Of a stretch of DNA of 64,000 nucleotides, positions 1 through 10,953 are shown one piece after another. A model generated the notes under the pieces. That model did no database searches. It worked only from the letters and a program-made list of their open reading frames with translations, and was not told the origin of the DNA. The number at the start of each line of letters is the position of its first letter. Position 1 is the first letter of the stretch. Location: assembly GCA_019828595.1 (NCBI GenBank), contig JAHQRK010000001.1, positions 496,001 to 560,000 of the forward strand, in the 5' to 3' direction. Source of the DNA: Aphanomyces cochlioides. Its lineage: Eukaryota; Oomycota; Saprolegniomycetes; Saprolegniales; Verrucalvaceae. A program made the translations under genes and the position numbers.

Positions 1-989
1 AGTTATCTTGTTTTTTGTATTGAATTTGTGTGTTTGGGGGTCCAGGGTTAAGGGGGGGGGTATTTTGTCTAATATTTTTTCGCTCAATATTTTTGTTCTT
101 CATAATGAATACAAGTTATTTTATTGATATAATTTAAATTTTATATTAAAAAGGTGGGGGCGCACTGCCATCCAATTGGATGGCCCCATGCTAATCTTTC
201 ACCCCTCACATCATGTGTAAAGTAACATGTGCTACAAGAACAGGTCAGCTCACATTTCGCATGCTTACCCTATTCCCAGACAATATGCCCAGAGGTATCC
301 TCAGACTGATTTTTGAATCCCAAAATATCATACCATTCATTTGTTGGTTCGCCCTCGGTTCAATTCCGGTTGGGTAGATACTTTTTCAATATTTGAGTAT
401 GGCATCTATATTGGCGCAACAGACAAGGCAAAATACAATCAATTCAAAGGTGAAACATACTTCCTATGGATTTTTTGGTATCGCTGGCATCCACTCAAAG
501 CTGACAAAACAATGAATTCTTTGATATTTGAACCACTTTCATTCTGTATACTGCTCTGTAATGAAATTCGACATTAATAAATGCAAACTTGATCTGAATT
601 TAAATACACTGTCATAAAATATGTTTTCCTGAATAAAATTTCCTACATTGCATCTAATTGGACAAAAGAAAAGACGAATTTCGAAGTATACTGACCAATC
701 CGAGGCGACTATTCGTGAGTATTCGAAGTAATTCTGTAGGCCAAGTGGATAGTCGTTCCCTGTATTTCTCATTTTCTCGAAAAGGAAATCAGACCGAACT
801 AAGAACTGCTTGTGTTGAAATAGTTCAAATTGGAAAAGGACCCAATGGAGCGATAGAATCTTTGAGAGGAGCGAGTAGAGTTTCATTCAGAACGACGGCT
901 TGATTCGGAACTAGAGCGAAGGAGTCCGTCAGATATGATGCAAATGATGTAAATTCAGTTAGAACAGTTAAAACATTAAAAATCAAGCA
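1..989. other. AT-rich intergenic DNA without a supported gene
   Basis: No reading frame here has recognisable domains or a convincing intron-exon structure. The short frames on both strands (for example near 341-577 and 539-886) overlap each other and look like chance openings. The stretch begins with G-runs and AT-rich DNA and abuts a degraded transposase, so it is probably old transposon flank. Confidence 0.5.
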
Positions 990-1735
990 TTAAACATTTA
1001 TTACATCTGAGTTGTTAAGTTGCAGATATTCCTGCAAAGAAGGAGGAGTTAAGCCAAAGTATGAGCTTATCTGGTTGCCACCATAGTAGCAGCAATCGCA
1101 ATTCGTTAGAAACATTGCTAGGCTGACCACATTGCCAACATTATGCAACATGATTTTTGTTGGTCCTTGTACGTAATAAATGCCAATAATGATTTCATAC
1201 GGCCAAACGACCACTCGACGGACTGGCGCACTGAGCTCATTTCTTGATTAAATGCACGCTCAAGCGATGTCATGTTTGGACCTTTGTAACCAGAAAACAC
1301 CCAGTCCAACACGCCATAAGCTGGATCACCATAAATTAACTATCCACTGAAATCACTTTTGTTTTCGTCCAGAAAATTGCACAACTTACTTTCCCGAAGG
1401 AGCGCCGTGTCGTGTCGGGATCCTTCCAAGGGCCCAAAAGTGTAGACAGAGACCGTCAGGTGCAGTGACGGCTTAAAAATTTAAACAGTGGTGTCTCTTG
1501 TGACCACTATAAACATGTCTTTGCATGTCAGGATAGACATAGTTGGTTCGTGGCTGTGTTATTCGGCATGTAGCAATTTTGGAGCCATCGATAAAGCCGA
1601 ACACTCAAGATCGTGGTGCCCCTTTGGACTCAATGGCAGCAGCATTCATGTCTAGTCGACTGACAGTGAGTCGCTTGCAAAAGTAGATCACATGCTCCCA
1701 TTTGTCGAATAGATATCAACCATGTCGTTAACAGT
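990..1735 (-). pseudogene. PIF/Harbinger-type DDE transposase, degraded C-terminal part
   Basis: On the minus strand the sequence can be followed in several frames as the C-terminal half of the same transposase family that is intact at 46215-47318. Shared landmarks are SVEWSFGRMKSL (catalytic E region), a TNCDCC motif and the terminal PPSLQEYL, which is PPSLEEYL in the intact copy. The segment upstream of 1312 continues the nucleotide similarity (GSRHD-equivalent and IDGS-equivalent regions) but with frameshifts and stops. No start and no complete DDE triad survive in one frame, so this is a dead relic. The family acts as a nuclear cut-and-paste transposase. Confidence 0.8.
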
Positions 1736-1800
1736 GGTCGACAGCATCCACTGTACTTACGGATAGTTTTCCGGAACAGATAAAATTACCCAGGATATTA

Positions 1801-2380
1801 CGGAGTTTTCGCAAACTCGATTATATTTATGGTACTCAAGTGCAGGTCAGGTTATAGATTTGATTATAGAATATCGATTTTCGACAGTGCCTATGATAAT
1901 TCATAAATCAATAGTCAAATTTTGATGAAAAATGATCATAGATCGCCCTCTATAATCATGAAATATTTCCTCTGTCGATTTATATACTGTGTCATATAAT
2001 ATCGATGAAGTCGCAAATAATGAATAAAATTTGAGAGAATAATCTGCATGCAAACCACCAACCGCTTTGTTCCTGCTTTCATATGTCCAAACAAGGCCAC
2101 GCAAATCACGTCATTCAAGGGTTCAAATTGAAATCGTTCTTGAGGTATCATTAACCATATAGTTCGAGCAGATATAGCATTGTCGAGCGCAAGCATGATG
2201 TTCAGTTGTTCAAGGAATCACGACGACACTCAGAATCTCTGTCACTCATTACACCAGCTTATAGTCAAAATCTATAATTTCAATGAACTGCGAAAAGAAT
2301 TTCTGAGTGTTGATTATACTATAGACTTGACTATGGGCTATAATATAATCACATCTATAATCGAAGTTGCGAAAACTCTC
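1801..2380. mobile_element. ~580-bp MITE-like element with 22-bp terminal inverted repeats
   Basis: Left arm 1803-1824 (gagttttcgcaaactcgatt...) and right arm 2357-2378 are inverted copies matching at 20 of 22 positions. The ends carry a TTTTCGCAA core resembling the TTTCGCAAA of the Harbinger element at 45284. A TTA lies just outside the left end and a TTA just outside the right, consistent with the 3-bp TWA duplication of PIF/Harbinger, though the exact outer bases are uncertain. The interior is AT-rich with no coding capacity, so the element would be non-autonomous. Confidence 0.65.
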
Positions 2381-2475
2381 TCTTTAAGGAGGTTTAATTT
2401 TGAAATTTTATCTATAAAAAATATAAGTTGTATCAAATCATAAAAATATACAGTGTCAAATGTTGGTAGCTTTGA

Positions 2476-3959
2476 TCAGTCCTCGAAAGTCTCTGAAGCA
2501 CTGGAGTCACTGCCGCTTCCATCTCCAGACTCACTGCGGTCTGAGTCATCTTCATCTGGGCCGATTGAATCATCATCAATTGCAGATATGTGTCTGTGTA
2601 AGTCCAAAAGGTCTCTCTCAGATTTTCTGATGCATCCGTAGATCTTTTTTGAGGTCAAGGAAGCAACAGCATCGTCCAAACGTTCGCCGACAATTTTGAA
2701 GGTAGTGTCTACATCATACAAATTTCCTACAAAGCTCTTTAGAATTGCCCAAACAGTCTCGATGGGCTGAAGATTCGAATGATGTGGTGGGCTAAAGATG
2801 ACCGTGTGACCACGATTTTTGGCCATCGAGCACACAACAGGTTCAACATCTTTCAAATGAAAACACAATTTCAACCATATTGTAGACTTCAAATCCACAG
2901 GGGATGCATCAATCCCAAATTTTTCACAAGCAACAAGAAGGTCAGCCTTTTTCCACTTAAACACTGGGGTTCCCACTGGTAAGTATTTATGATATTTGGC
3001 ATTATCCATGACAATCAATGCATTAGAAATATTGAGATGATCCATTTCGTCGAGCATAATTTTGAACCATGACTCAAAGTAATCCCGATTAAACATACCA
3101 TGGTAATCTTTTGTCTGTCTCTTTCCTCCAACGAACTTTCTGTAGGCAATAAATTTCGAGTTTTCAGCACCACCATCAACGATTGCACCAATAAAGCAAT
3201 ATCTTTGGCCTTTGTGCTTGGCCCTGGGTTGATTTTCCTGTAAATCCTTTGGATCAAATAAAGAAATATTGTCTTTGGAGTAATGGTGGTGAATAAAACT
3301 TTCATCCAAATAGACAATAGTTTGACGGCTTTGAATATTGACATGCTGTGTAGCCTCACAGAGTTTTCGGACGTAAATGTCTCTCAAAATCGTGTTTTGC
3401 GTTGTCAAAGCCAGAGATATTTTGCCTTGTCTATGACCACGGAGATAACCACATTTGTTCACAAAGCGCTGAACACAACGGAGCTTAGAATCCCGATTTC
3501 CTGTCATTATTGTCGTAATGGATGATATCGATGCTTTTCAAATACACCATAACATCTTTGGCGACTACACGGGCTCGTTGTTCACGTTTTTTTCGCACAA
3601 AGCTCTGAACTCTGTATAATCTCAACTGAAGTCGGTATGATTGATGGCTTGGGCTGTCTATTAGATGGAACTTGTGCCATACGAAGTTCAGAATTTAACA
3701 TATAATCACTCCATATTTCTTGCACTTTGGCTCGTGAACGTCCAACAAGCGATGCAATCCTGTCACTGATATCCATATTGTCATTGTTGATATCCTTTTC
3801 AAGCCTCATTTGGGCATGCATACGAAGGATAACGAGGCGCTCGGCCTCTGTGAGTGTATGAGAGCGTCTTGAGTTGATACAGTCACAAATCTCGTTGAAG
3901 CTCGATGCATTTATCGTTGATGGAGCGCGGCGACTCATGAGGGTGAGCAGCGTTGGCAA
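2476..3959 (-). pseudogene. Tc1/mariner-group transposase with very long DD(81-82)E spacing, two frameshifts
   Basis: This transposase relic has an N-terminal helix-turn-helix part (3582-3959), a short linking piece, and a complete catalytic part (2476-3507). The triad is visible as YLDES, VMDNAKYH and QPIETVW. The second D and the E are separated by 81 residues instead of the usual ~34, matching the DD82E type called Sailor. Reading continuously needs a frame change near 3608 and another near 3507; the bridging frame carries VQSFVRKKREQRARVVAKD, which aligns with VQRFVRDRRERQEMTVAKD in the copy at 54161-55562. An acidic Ser/Asp tail ends the protein. Likely inactive unless the indels are assembly errors. 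Confidence 0.85.
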
Positions 3960-4343
3960 CAGCGTATAAAAATAGACGAGACATCTGTCAAAGAGTGCTC
4001 TAAAAATTAATTAATAAATTTTGTATTTATTTACAAAGGGTATAAAGTTTTGGAGTAATAAATCTCTTGATTGTTAGTTATGTTTCAATATTTATTGATC
4101 TGTATGCTTTTTTTAAGAGATATATGTTTACGAGATGAATCAAACGAGTCCCACAGATAGCGTTGCAAAAATCCCGAGGAAAATCGGATGCCTCCTTCAT
4201 ACTGAACCAGCCTTAGTTCAGTGGATGCTGTCGACCACTGTAAATATATGGGAGATAGACTCACGAGACCTACCAAACATTAGACGTATTTTGCTACCAC
4301 ACAAAGTGCAATTAGGTTTGGGGAGTTGGCTATTATACAAAGT
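3960..4343. other. AT-rich spacer between transposon relics
   Basis: No gene is visible. The segment probably holds the outer end of the DD82E relic on its left and deleted interior of the Harbinger relic on its right. I could not find matching terminal repeats for either. Confidence 0.4.
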
Positions 4344-4694
4344 TCAAAAACTTTTTGATTTTGCTATTGGCATCATGTCTACGCATCGCCGAGGATAGGA
4401 CATTCGATTGAGTAAAATGCACAGAGCTTCCAAACTACAACAACGGTCACGTGCACTGGTGACAAAGACATCGGAAAGCCCAAGTAGCACAACGAGAGAG
4501 TGTAATCCAGCCAAGTTAAAGCGGAAATTTAGTTCAGCGTCCTTGTCATTCATTTTTGTGGGATCAAACTTCACGTCAGGAACGAGAGGGCGTTCAATGT
4601 TGATGTGGATGAATTCGAGCAGCAGTTTACGATGGTGTGGAGGCATGCAACGAGCGCGACGAAGGAGGACGGTGATGTCTAGGATGGATAGCAT
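4344..4694 (-). pseudogene. PIF/Harbinger transposase, N-terminal fragment
   Basis: The minus-strand frame beginning with ATG at 4692-4694 (MLSILDITVLLRR) aligns with the N terminus of the intact transposase at 46215-47318 (MLSVEELVVIIKG). It keeps the ERPLVPDVKFD block (ERPIIPDVRFD in the intact copy), the FRF motif and SLEALCILLNRMSYPRR. Similarity stops near 4380, so the DDE core is missing. The open frame continues upstream past the ATG, but that part lies outside the element's inverted repeat at 4811-4826 and is fortuitous. Confidence 0.8.
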
Positions 4695-4810
4695 TTTTAC
4701 TCTAAATTTAGCCAGATAATACAGACACAGACTGAGCAACAACAGCTTGGGAGAGTCCACGTCTGTGTCTGCATCTGTAAATATTTCACAGACACAGATA
4801 CAGAACACCA

Positions 4811-4829
4811 CTTGCAACATCTCCCTAAT
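4811..4829. repeat. Right terminal repeat of a truncated Harbinger element plus AAT target duplication
   Basis: The sequence cttgcaacatctccct followed by AAT closely matches the right end of the intact element at 47447 (ttgcgaaatctccct then AAT). As there, it is preceded by subterminal runs of an acaga/acgga-type repeat (about 4760-4805). This fixes the 5' outer end of the transposase fragment at 4344-4694. The partner left end was not found. Confidence 0.6.
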
Positions 4830-5003
4830 GCCGCCCAAATCAGCAAGGTCAGAGATCGTCTTTAACTGGAGCTGTTCCTTGTCATCTATCATTCGGCTCC
4901 AACGTTTCGAAAGGCGTTTCACTTCCTGCCCCATCTGTATTACCTCGTTAAGCACCGTCGAATCGACGGTGCGCAAGCTTGTGTCGAAAATTGGCAATTG
5001 GAC

Positions 5004-5770
5004 AATGCGCTATCTATTTGGATTGGACTCTGTTCGAGTTACTCGAGACTTGAGAATGTCATTTGAGACGTTCGATTATGTTGCTTCATTATTACGTTGC
5101 CATCCTTTGTTTAACAATACGTTTGGTCCCCAGCAAGCTCCATTGGAGCTACAGCTCCAAGTATTTTTGCATTACATGGCAACAAGTGGAGTTGGTGGAG
5201 CTTACCATGTCATTGGTCAGCATTTCGGTATTGGGGAAGGAACAGTGCGAAAGTTCATTGTCAAAGTTGTTGCTACTCTCCATAGTCGACTGTCTGAATT
5301 TGTATCATGGCCAGGTTTAAATGAACGGCAACATATATCCTTGACAATTGAGGAAAGATGCGCCCTGCGTGGGGCAGTTGGAGTCATTGATGGCACTGCG
5401 TTTGAATTGAAATCCAAGCCACAAAACAACCATGAGACATGTTTCAACAGAAGATCAGGCTATGCAATAGCAGGGCAACTGATTTGCGATCATCAACGAC
5501 GCGTCTAAGCTGCTCTAGTAGGGTTCCCATTAGTGTTCACGACAGCAGACAGCAAAAAGCAATGGCAATTTCCTTGGAGCCCGAGAACTTTTTCTCTCAA
5601 AATGAATTCTTGATCGGCGACTCAGCATATGCGCTTCAAACCCATCTCTTGCGTTCCTACAAGGCACCTACAGTGTAAGTCAAAACTCGTGACAACAAGA
5701 ACTTCAATTATCATTTTTCGACTATGATTAAAGCGCGGTTTTCAAGGCTACAAGATGGATTCTTTACTAT
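5004..5770 (+). pseudogene. PIF/Harbinger transposase of a second lineage, broken
   Basis: From MRYLFGLDSVRVTRD onwards the plus strand encodes an HTH region (LELQLQVFLHYMATSG, FGIGEGTVRKF) and the first catalytic block GVIDGTAFELK up to about 5508. The frame is then lost. A second frame resumes with SVHDSRQQ and the second catalytic block FLIGDSAYALQTHLL (about 5531-5678), then a third with NYHFSTMIKARFSRL (about 5690-5750). Several stops and shifts make it inactive. This lineage differs from the 46-kb family and resembles the plant- and fungus-like Harbinger transposases that pair with a Myb protein; a Myb fragment lies at 6494-6688. Confidence 0.75.
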
Positions 5771-6493
5771 ACTGTAATGCGTGATATAGTGCCACGACAT
5801 GGTGGTCCAAATGATTCTTGTCTGTATTATCACAGATGGTAGCTTCGCAGCACTAGCTTTTCAGCTAACTGCAGCTCGTTCATTGTGGGGTGGCCACACG
5901 GCCAAAAGCCGCGGAACGTCGGTCTTCGCGCTCTACAAGTTGACGATACCTCCTTCACCCGAATCGACTATGTCGAGATCGTTACGCATGGTGTCAAAGA
6001 CCTGATTCGTTCTTGAGGATTCAATGGCGCTCACCCAATCTGCGAGTTCTGCTTCGTCTTTCGACGTCTCTCGGCGCGTCGCAAGAATACTCCTTGATGT
6101 TTCCATCGGGCTCATCAAGTGACGTAGGCATACTTGTTGTCGTTGTATAGTGTCGGCCGCCAGAACTGCGTCGCTGTCTCCATCACAACACAATTTTAAA
6201 AATAACAAATTTCGAACAGGAGCTGAGATGTTGATGTTGGTCGCAACAAAAGGAAGGTATAGAAACGAACACCATCACTTGTGTCGAATCACTATACTGA
6301 GTGGAGTTGTTGCTCAATATCCATCGATAATGCGTGAATCTACGAGTCAGTCTTGAACAATTGCATCTCGCAAGACAGTGATCGAAACGAAGAGTACGAC
6401 ATTGATTTACAAGACCCAGAGGAGGATGAAGCGGATGAGAAAAGAGATGACTCTGACACTGATGAGGTTTGGACCCCAGCGAATGAGCTTCAA
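5771..6493. other. Relic interior between broken transposase and Myb fragment
   Basis: Two coding-like patches can be seen but not joined into a gene: a minus-strand frame at 5933-6208 and a plus-strand acidic stretch at about 6390-6480 rich in Asp/Glu. Both could be remnants of the Harbinger gene pair. No function can be assigned. Confidence 0.35.
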
Positions 6494-6688
6494 TTAGAAC
6501 TTCAAAAGTATCTTGTTTCGATCAAGGTGCTCGCATCTGTCCTTGACAGACTTCCATTCCTTCGTGCCAAGACAGCGAGCAGCTGCTTGGTAGAATGCCA
6601 TCTTCTGCTTTGAGTACTCTTCCATATGATCATTCCAGTACGCAAGAATGCTGCTTGTCTCAGCGTCCGTCCATTTCTCGAGAACCAT
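6494..6688 (-). pseudogene. Myb/SANT-like DNA-binding fragment (Harbinger partner)
   Basis: From ATG at 6686-6688 the minus strand reads a single Myb/SANT-like helix bundle with the expected aromatic spacing: W in EKWTDAETSSIL, W in AYWNDH, and the recognition-helix region EWKSVKDRCEHLD. The frame stops soon after with no clear splice donor, so the rest of the protein is missing. In this window such proteins accompany Harbinger transposases and are thought to help the transposase bind DNA and enter the nucleus (family knowledge). It converges on the broken transposase at 5004-5770. Confidence 0.65.
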
Positions 6689-6924
6689 GGAGCGCAGCGG
6701 TCTCCGCAATCACGCAGACGAAGCTGTAAAGCAAAAGTGCCCCCCCCTCAGATGGCTGACGGTATTTCAGCCAAACTTTCAGGGCCAATCAAATCCCTCT
6801 ATTTCTTCTAAATCGTCCAATCAATATTTATGTCATTCATCCATTTCTGTCAGCACGAAATTGGTGCTGACAGAAAGGGGTCAACTGAGAACGCTTTCTG
6901 ATTGGGCTATGATGCCAATGTGAG

Positions 6925-7056
6925 AACCTCTTATATTCTCAATAGAACAGCCAATCAAAATCATTTCTTAAAATTTCAGCCAATCGGCGCGATTGGTGGA
7001 TCGATTTGCCGTCGTGATTCGATTGAGCACCCACCCAAAATTTGTATCAAATCAAT
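6925..7056. repeat. Dispersed CCAAT-rich repeat, copy 1 (interrupted)
   Basis: This stretch (gccaatcaaaatc, then gatcgattt and gtgattcgattga blocks) is a diverged direct copy of 7757-7862 and of 59548-59672, sharing the block order and the end gtatcaaatcaa. It stops exactly where the MITE at 7057-7628 begins. Confidence 0.6.
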
Positions 7057-7628
7057 AGAGAGTTTACGAAAATGGACTTTTCTTGTAATTTTCTCCAAAT
7101 CGTCAACAAGAATTTTGCTTGTGTCAGTCTTTTGCGAAATGAATAAATTTTTTGAAATTGCTTCACAGTCAGTCCTGATCCTCACAGTGAGGTCAGGGTG
7201 CCACGAGTACGATTTAGTCGATACCATTGCCGACAGGTGTGCAGAAAACAATGCTTTGTTATTTGAAGTGAATTCAGTGCAGTGCAAGCTCTATAGCGCT
7301 TGCGTGACACTTGTTTGGTGAGTTTATGGTGTCTTGGTGGCGATCATGGCCATTGATTACACATCCTGCAGGAAGAACTCTAGGCTATGAAGTACTTGTT
7401 GAAAGATATGTGCTTTACGTCTATGACTATGGTTTTCCACATCACACTGCGGCACCATAATGAATCACGCCAGGATAGAGCGGCAGTCGGTGATCCAAAC
7501 CTTGCACATATTGGTCAATGCAATTTTCTGGATCCTGATTGGCTAGTCTTCAAGAAAATGTTTTTGCTGGTGTACAGACAATTTAGCTTCGAAGTTTACA
7601 CGAAAAAGTCAATTTTCGCAAACTCTCT
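7057..7628. mobile_element. 572-bp MITE with ~28-bp inverted repeats
   Basis: The left end agagagtttacgaaaatgga and the inverted right end agagagtttgcgaaaattga differ at only 2 positions over about 26 bases. The ends resemble those of the element at 1801-2380 (agagagttttcgcaa in its right arm), so both may be mobilised by the same Harbinger family. It sits inside copies of the dispersed CCAAT-rich repeat. No convincing target duplication and no coding capacity are visible. Confidence 0.6.
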
Positions 7629-7862
7629 TGTATTGTGGATTCGTTAGAAATTTCCCAATTTGGATTGGTTTTTGTATCAATCTCCAATCGCGCCAATACA
7701 TTGGATGAATGAAAATTAGAACTGTGCTTTCACAGTACTTTCTCTCAAATTTTATTCAGCCAATCAAAATCGCTCAAAAATTTTATTAGCCAATGGCGTC
7801 GATTGTTGAATCGATCCGCTGGCGTGATTCGATTGAACGGGGGTCTGGAAATTCGTATCAAA
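7629..7862. repeat. Dispersed CCAAT-rich repeat, copy 2
   Basis: About 235 bp, beginning tattgtggattcg and ending gtatcaaatcaacaata, recurs with high similarity at 59415-59672. It contains spaced gccaatcaaaatc blocks. It lies directly beside the truncated end of the first P4H copy, and its insertion or recombination may have removed that gene's 3' exons. It encodes nothing recognisable; its class is unknown. Confidence 0.7.
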
Positions 7863-8055
7863 TCAACAATACTTCAACTTTTATCACGCCTTGCGCTTTC
7901 TTTGCAGTCAAATCGTCTCCATGGCCTGCACGGGCTCCATCCACTCGTTTAGACGCTCGACGACCTGCGTTGGAAGTCTTGAGTTGCTCAAAAGTCTGTT
8001 TACTCCTTGACGTTGTCTTCTGCGGCTTTGGCATCGTCATTGGCGGATACGGGCT

Positions 8056-9894
8056 TGTATCGGCGTGTTGTATCTTGGACGGAATCGTGTACTGAAACAA
8101 GTCTGTTCCAGCGCGTTTCGTCCATGCTTCAACAGCCAACTCGAAGATCTCAAAGTGATCCCGTGCGCCTTGCACAAGCGAGTCATCTTCATGCGCATGA
8201 GCTGTCAGGTACGCTTCAAGCTCATCTGACAGCGTGATGTTCTCGTAGTCTGTCATAATGTACGACATAAGCTACAACAACACAGTCAGACAGATTTACT
8301 CCCAACGGCAAAAAGGAGTACATGATGCTGAAAGTCCAAACTGAACGACGGGTAGTCAATCCCATTGGGTTGGACGTTCTCTGGCGCCGAGTCTCCAAGT
8401 TGAGCGACGCGGTCTTTGGCCCATCGGATCCATCGAAAGTAGTGCGATACTCCGTTCGCTTCAAGCTTGGGCAACCTACGCCACACATTCCATGAGATAT
8501 CAACATTGAAGAGCAATCTACATTGCATCCGTGCCTCGGATCTTCGTGGTTTCTTCCCAAGCGTCGATGATGTCAACGAGGATGCCGCCAAAGCCATTCA
8601 GTAGTGATTCCATCACGTATTCCGCCTTCATCTCGATGTTTTCATCTAGCCATTCGGCCCAATCGGACTTCCCAAGGTCGGCAAAGTAGTCTGGTTTCAT
8701 CTCCCTGAAGACTTGCAGGAAAGTGAGCTCCCATGTCAAGTTTTTGAACCGAGGGAAGAGCTCACCGCCAGGCAAAACGTGCGGCTTTGCATGATCTGGT
8801 GGAGAAATCCGGAGCATCTCGTCGACCGCATCGCACCAGACCTTGTATCCATTGTATTGTCCCTGCTCTGTTGTCTTGCCAAGGAACTTGTTGTACTCAA
8901 AGTAGTCGTGGTGCTTGCGGAAGAGTTGTCCATGCTCGTAGCGGACGAGTTGAACATGCTCAGCAAATGAGGGGCTGGGTAGCCGCGTAAGATTCGCACC
9001 ACGGACCTTCCAATGGCGCGTGAAGATGCTGTCGTAAAAGAAAGTCGTGAAGCTTGTCCGTGTTTCACCACTGTCTTCTCGATCGCCGTAGTAGTCGATG
9101 ACGGGAGAGCGTTCGAGTTTCTCCATGCCCTGTGTGATGATCGCTTCCGCTTCCTCAGCAGTGAAAAAGCCCTCGACGTCATAAACTAACGGAGACAACG
9201 ACAACGTCGTCATCGTCACGCCATCAACAGTTCGCTTGTGGCCCACTCGAATGCCAGGCCAGGCCCACAGTTGAAAGTCCACGAGGATGTAGGCCAGTCG
9301 CTCGACGTCTAGCTCTGCCGCCGTCGTGATCGCGTGGCCCATGCTGTTGTACAGACGAAGACCGTTTGGGAAGTAGTCTGGGTTGGCGCCAAGCGCAGCG
9401 GCAGCAGTCGCAGTGAGTGAGTGCAGGCAGTTGTCGCCACTGTCCTTGGACCATTCCATGACGACTCCATCGTTCTGGCCATTGAGCACCATGAGGACTT
9501 TGTTGTCGCGGCGGAAGGTATCAGCTTGGCCAAGCGCTGTCTCGACATGGACACTCTCTTCAAGGATGGTCTGCGGTGCTGTACACTCTGCCGCGCTGTC
9601 CAGCAGTCGTCGAGGTTCCATTTGAACCAGCACGCTCTCGTACTTGTCCGTCCTCTTGGCAAAGATGTCAGTCGTGGTGTCCAAGGTCGCATTGGTAGTA
9701 TTCAGCGTGGTCAAGTTGCGAGTCGCATCGAGTTCGTTGTGAATGCCGGCGAAGAAAGCAACGAGAGCGACAATCAGGACGAGAGGAACACTCAAGAGAG
9801 AGCCTCCTTACGACTGTACTTTGTCCTCTTCCGTCTTTGTCTTCTCTTGGGTCGTCGTCGTCGGCTGACTGCCGCCAGCTTCGTGTCTTTCCAT
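8056..9894 (-). pseudogene. Prolyl 4-hydroxylase copy 1: premature stop and lost 3' end
   Basis: The gene has the same exon plan as its intact neighbours: exon 1 8522-9894 with ATG at 9892-9894, intron 8476-8521 (46 nt), exon 2 8322-8475, intron 8272-8321 (50 nt), exon 3 from 8271. A TAA stop at 9808-9810 interrupts the cytosolic tail just before the membrane anchor, where paralogues have AAA or AAC. Homology ends at about 8056, right after SKIQHAD, so the distal iron-binding His and the 2-oxoglutarate Lys are gone; unrelated sequence (to about 7865) keeps the frame open. The HxD motif (HHDYF) remains. It cannot encode an active enzyme. Confidence 0.85.
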
Positions 9895-10454
9895 CGTCGA
9901 CTTCTCGTGGTGGAATCCACTTTGTCAACGTTGGAACTATCCCAGACAGCATGTGACAAGGTGGATGCACGCGAACAGGTAAACAACAAACGACCGTCTG
10001 GAACTCTAGCAGAACTTCCACCATGGATGGAATGCATCCACCGCTACTCGATCCCGAGTGCTGTCTTGGGAGAGAACATAGCCACGTCGCCGTGAATGAC
10101 AAAATCATGCGTCCATCGAGAAGACCACAGGCGCTACTACCCTCAGGAAGGCAACCTCGCCATCCTCCACAAGGGAAGAAGCGACTGAAGTGTCTGACTG
10201 ACTCAGTCGTGCATGAGGGGATACTTCAGTCGCTAGATGGCATCATCACACGAAGAACGTCGTGTGTTCGCTTGTCGAGGACGTCACCCGCACCCATGAG
10301 GTTGCCAAAGTCTCAGCAGTTGTTTCTAACAATCACAGCCAGCCACGCTGTCTTGCCAACACGTTTTTCTGCGGCGACGCGGAGGATTTCCACAGCGGAG
10401 TTGTCGGCGTCGCTGTATGGTCGAAGAGTGTCGAACAGAGCGAGCGCGGTCTCC
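9895..10454. repeat. Upstream flank of P4H copy 1, partly duplicated near 29.8-30.4 kb
   Basis: No gene is supported. Short blocks recur upstream of copy 4: gcagaacttccac at both sites, and a ctcacccgcacccatga block near 10283 and 30358. The flank was thus copied along with the genes. Overlapping frames on both strands here are low-complexity Arg/Ser-rich shadows. Confidence 0.5.
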
Positions 10455-10750
10455 TTATCCTGCCAACGACGGCCGGGACTGTCTTACTTTCCTCGATGAG
10501 GAACACTCAGGAGTCAAAGGGTGACAGAAGACAGTGGACTCGACGAAGGCGTCGACGTTCCATGTGAAGAGATTGGCTCCATCTACACCAATGATTAAAC
10601 ATTCCACGCGGCGATCATGACGTACACTTGACTCCTTTGGCAGGAGGACATCCGCCGTGGTTGCTCATCGGGTCGACTTGGTTGTCCCATGTCTGCGAAT
10701 AAAAGAGCGCTGCGTGGAGTTTCAGTCGCGGCACGGCGAGGCCTTGCGAG
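10455..10750 (-). pseudogene. Prolyl 4-hydroxylase relic B, 3' part (exon 3 end and exon 4)
   Basis: On the minus strand, 10750 downwards reads GLAVPRLKLHAALFYSQT and SNHGGCPPAKGVK, carrying the distal His and the 2-oxoglutarate-binding Lys. An intact GT-AG intron (10583 to about 10628) leads into exon 4, which starts YGANLFTWNVDA and then diverges to a Ser/Arg-rich tail ending with TAA at 10455-10457. The left copy of an 8-bp duplication, CTTGCGAG at 10743-10750, marks where a 4.87-kb element split this exon. The other half is at 15619-15812. Confidence 0.85.
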
Positions 10751-10953
10751 CAGGCTTGGGAAAAAATATATCGATAAAAAATATATCTTTTATTCTCATT
10801 TCAATTCAAAATTCGAGTAATTGATTCATTGAATCGATTTGCGTGTGAATTTGGTGTACTTTGAACGTGGTTTTACGAGATAATAAACCTACTTTAGTAC
10901 ATACTAGTCACTTACTAGATGAGAATTCACCCGCGCATTTTCGATTGATAACG

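Noticed and set aside
6925..7862. LTR retrotransposon with the CCAAT repeats as LTRs
   Set aside because: The copies are direct repeats, but the interval between them is a MITE with its own inverted ends, and no gag, pol, primer-binding site or polypurine tract is seen.
8518..9795. P4H copy 1 as an intact 425-residue gene
   Set aside because: That frame begins at a TTG after an in-frame TAA and lacks the distal catalytic exons.
9383..10095. Long plus-strand frames across P4H copy 1 (and the same frames in copies 2-4)
   Set aside because: They are antisense shadows of P4H exon 1; they recur only because the genes are duplicated, and they have no domain or start support.
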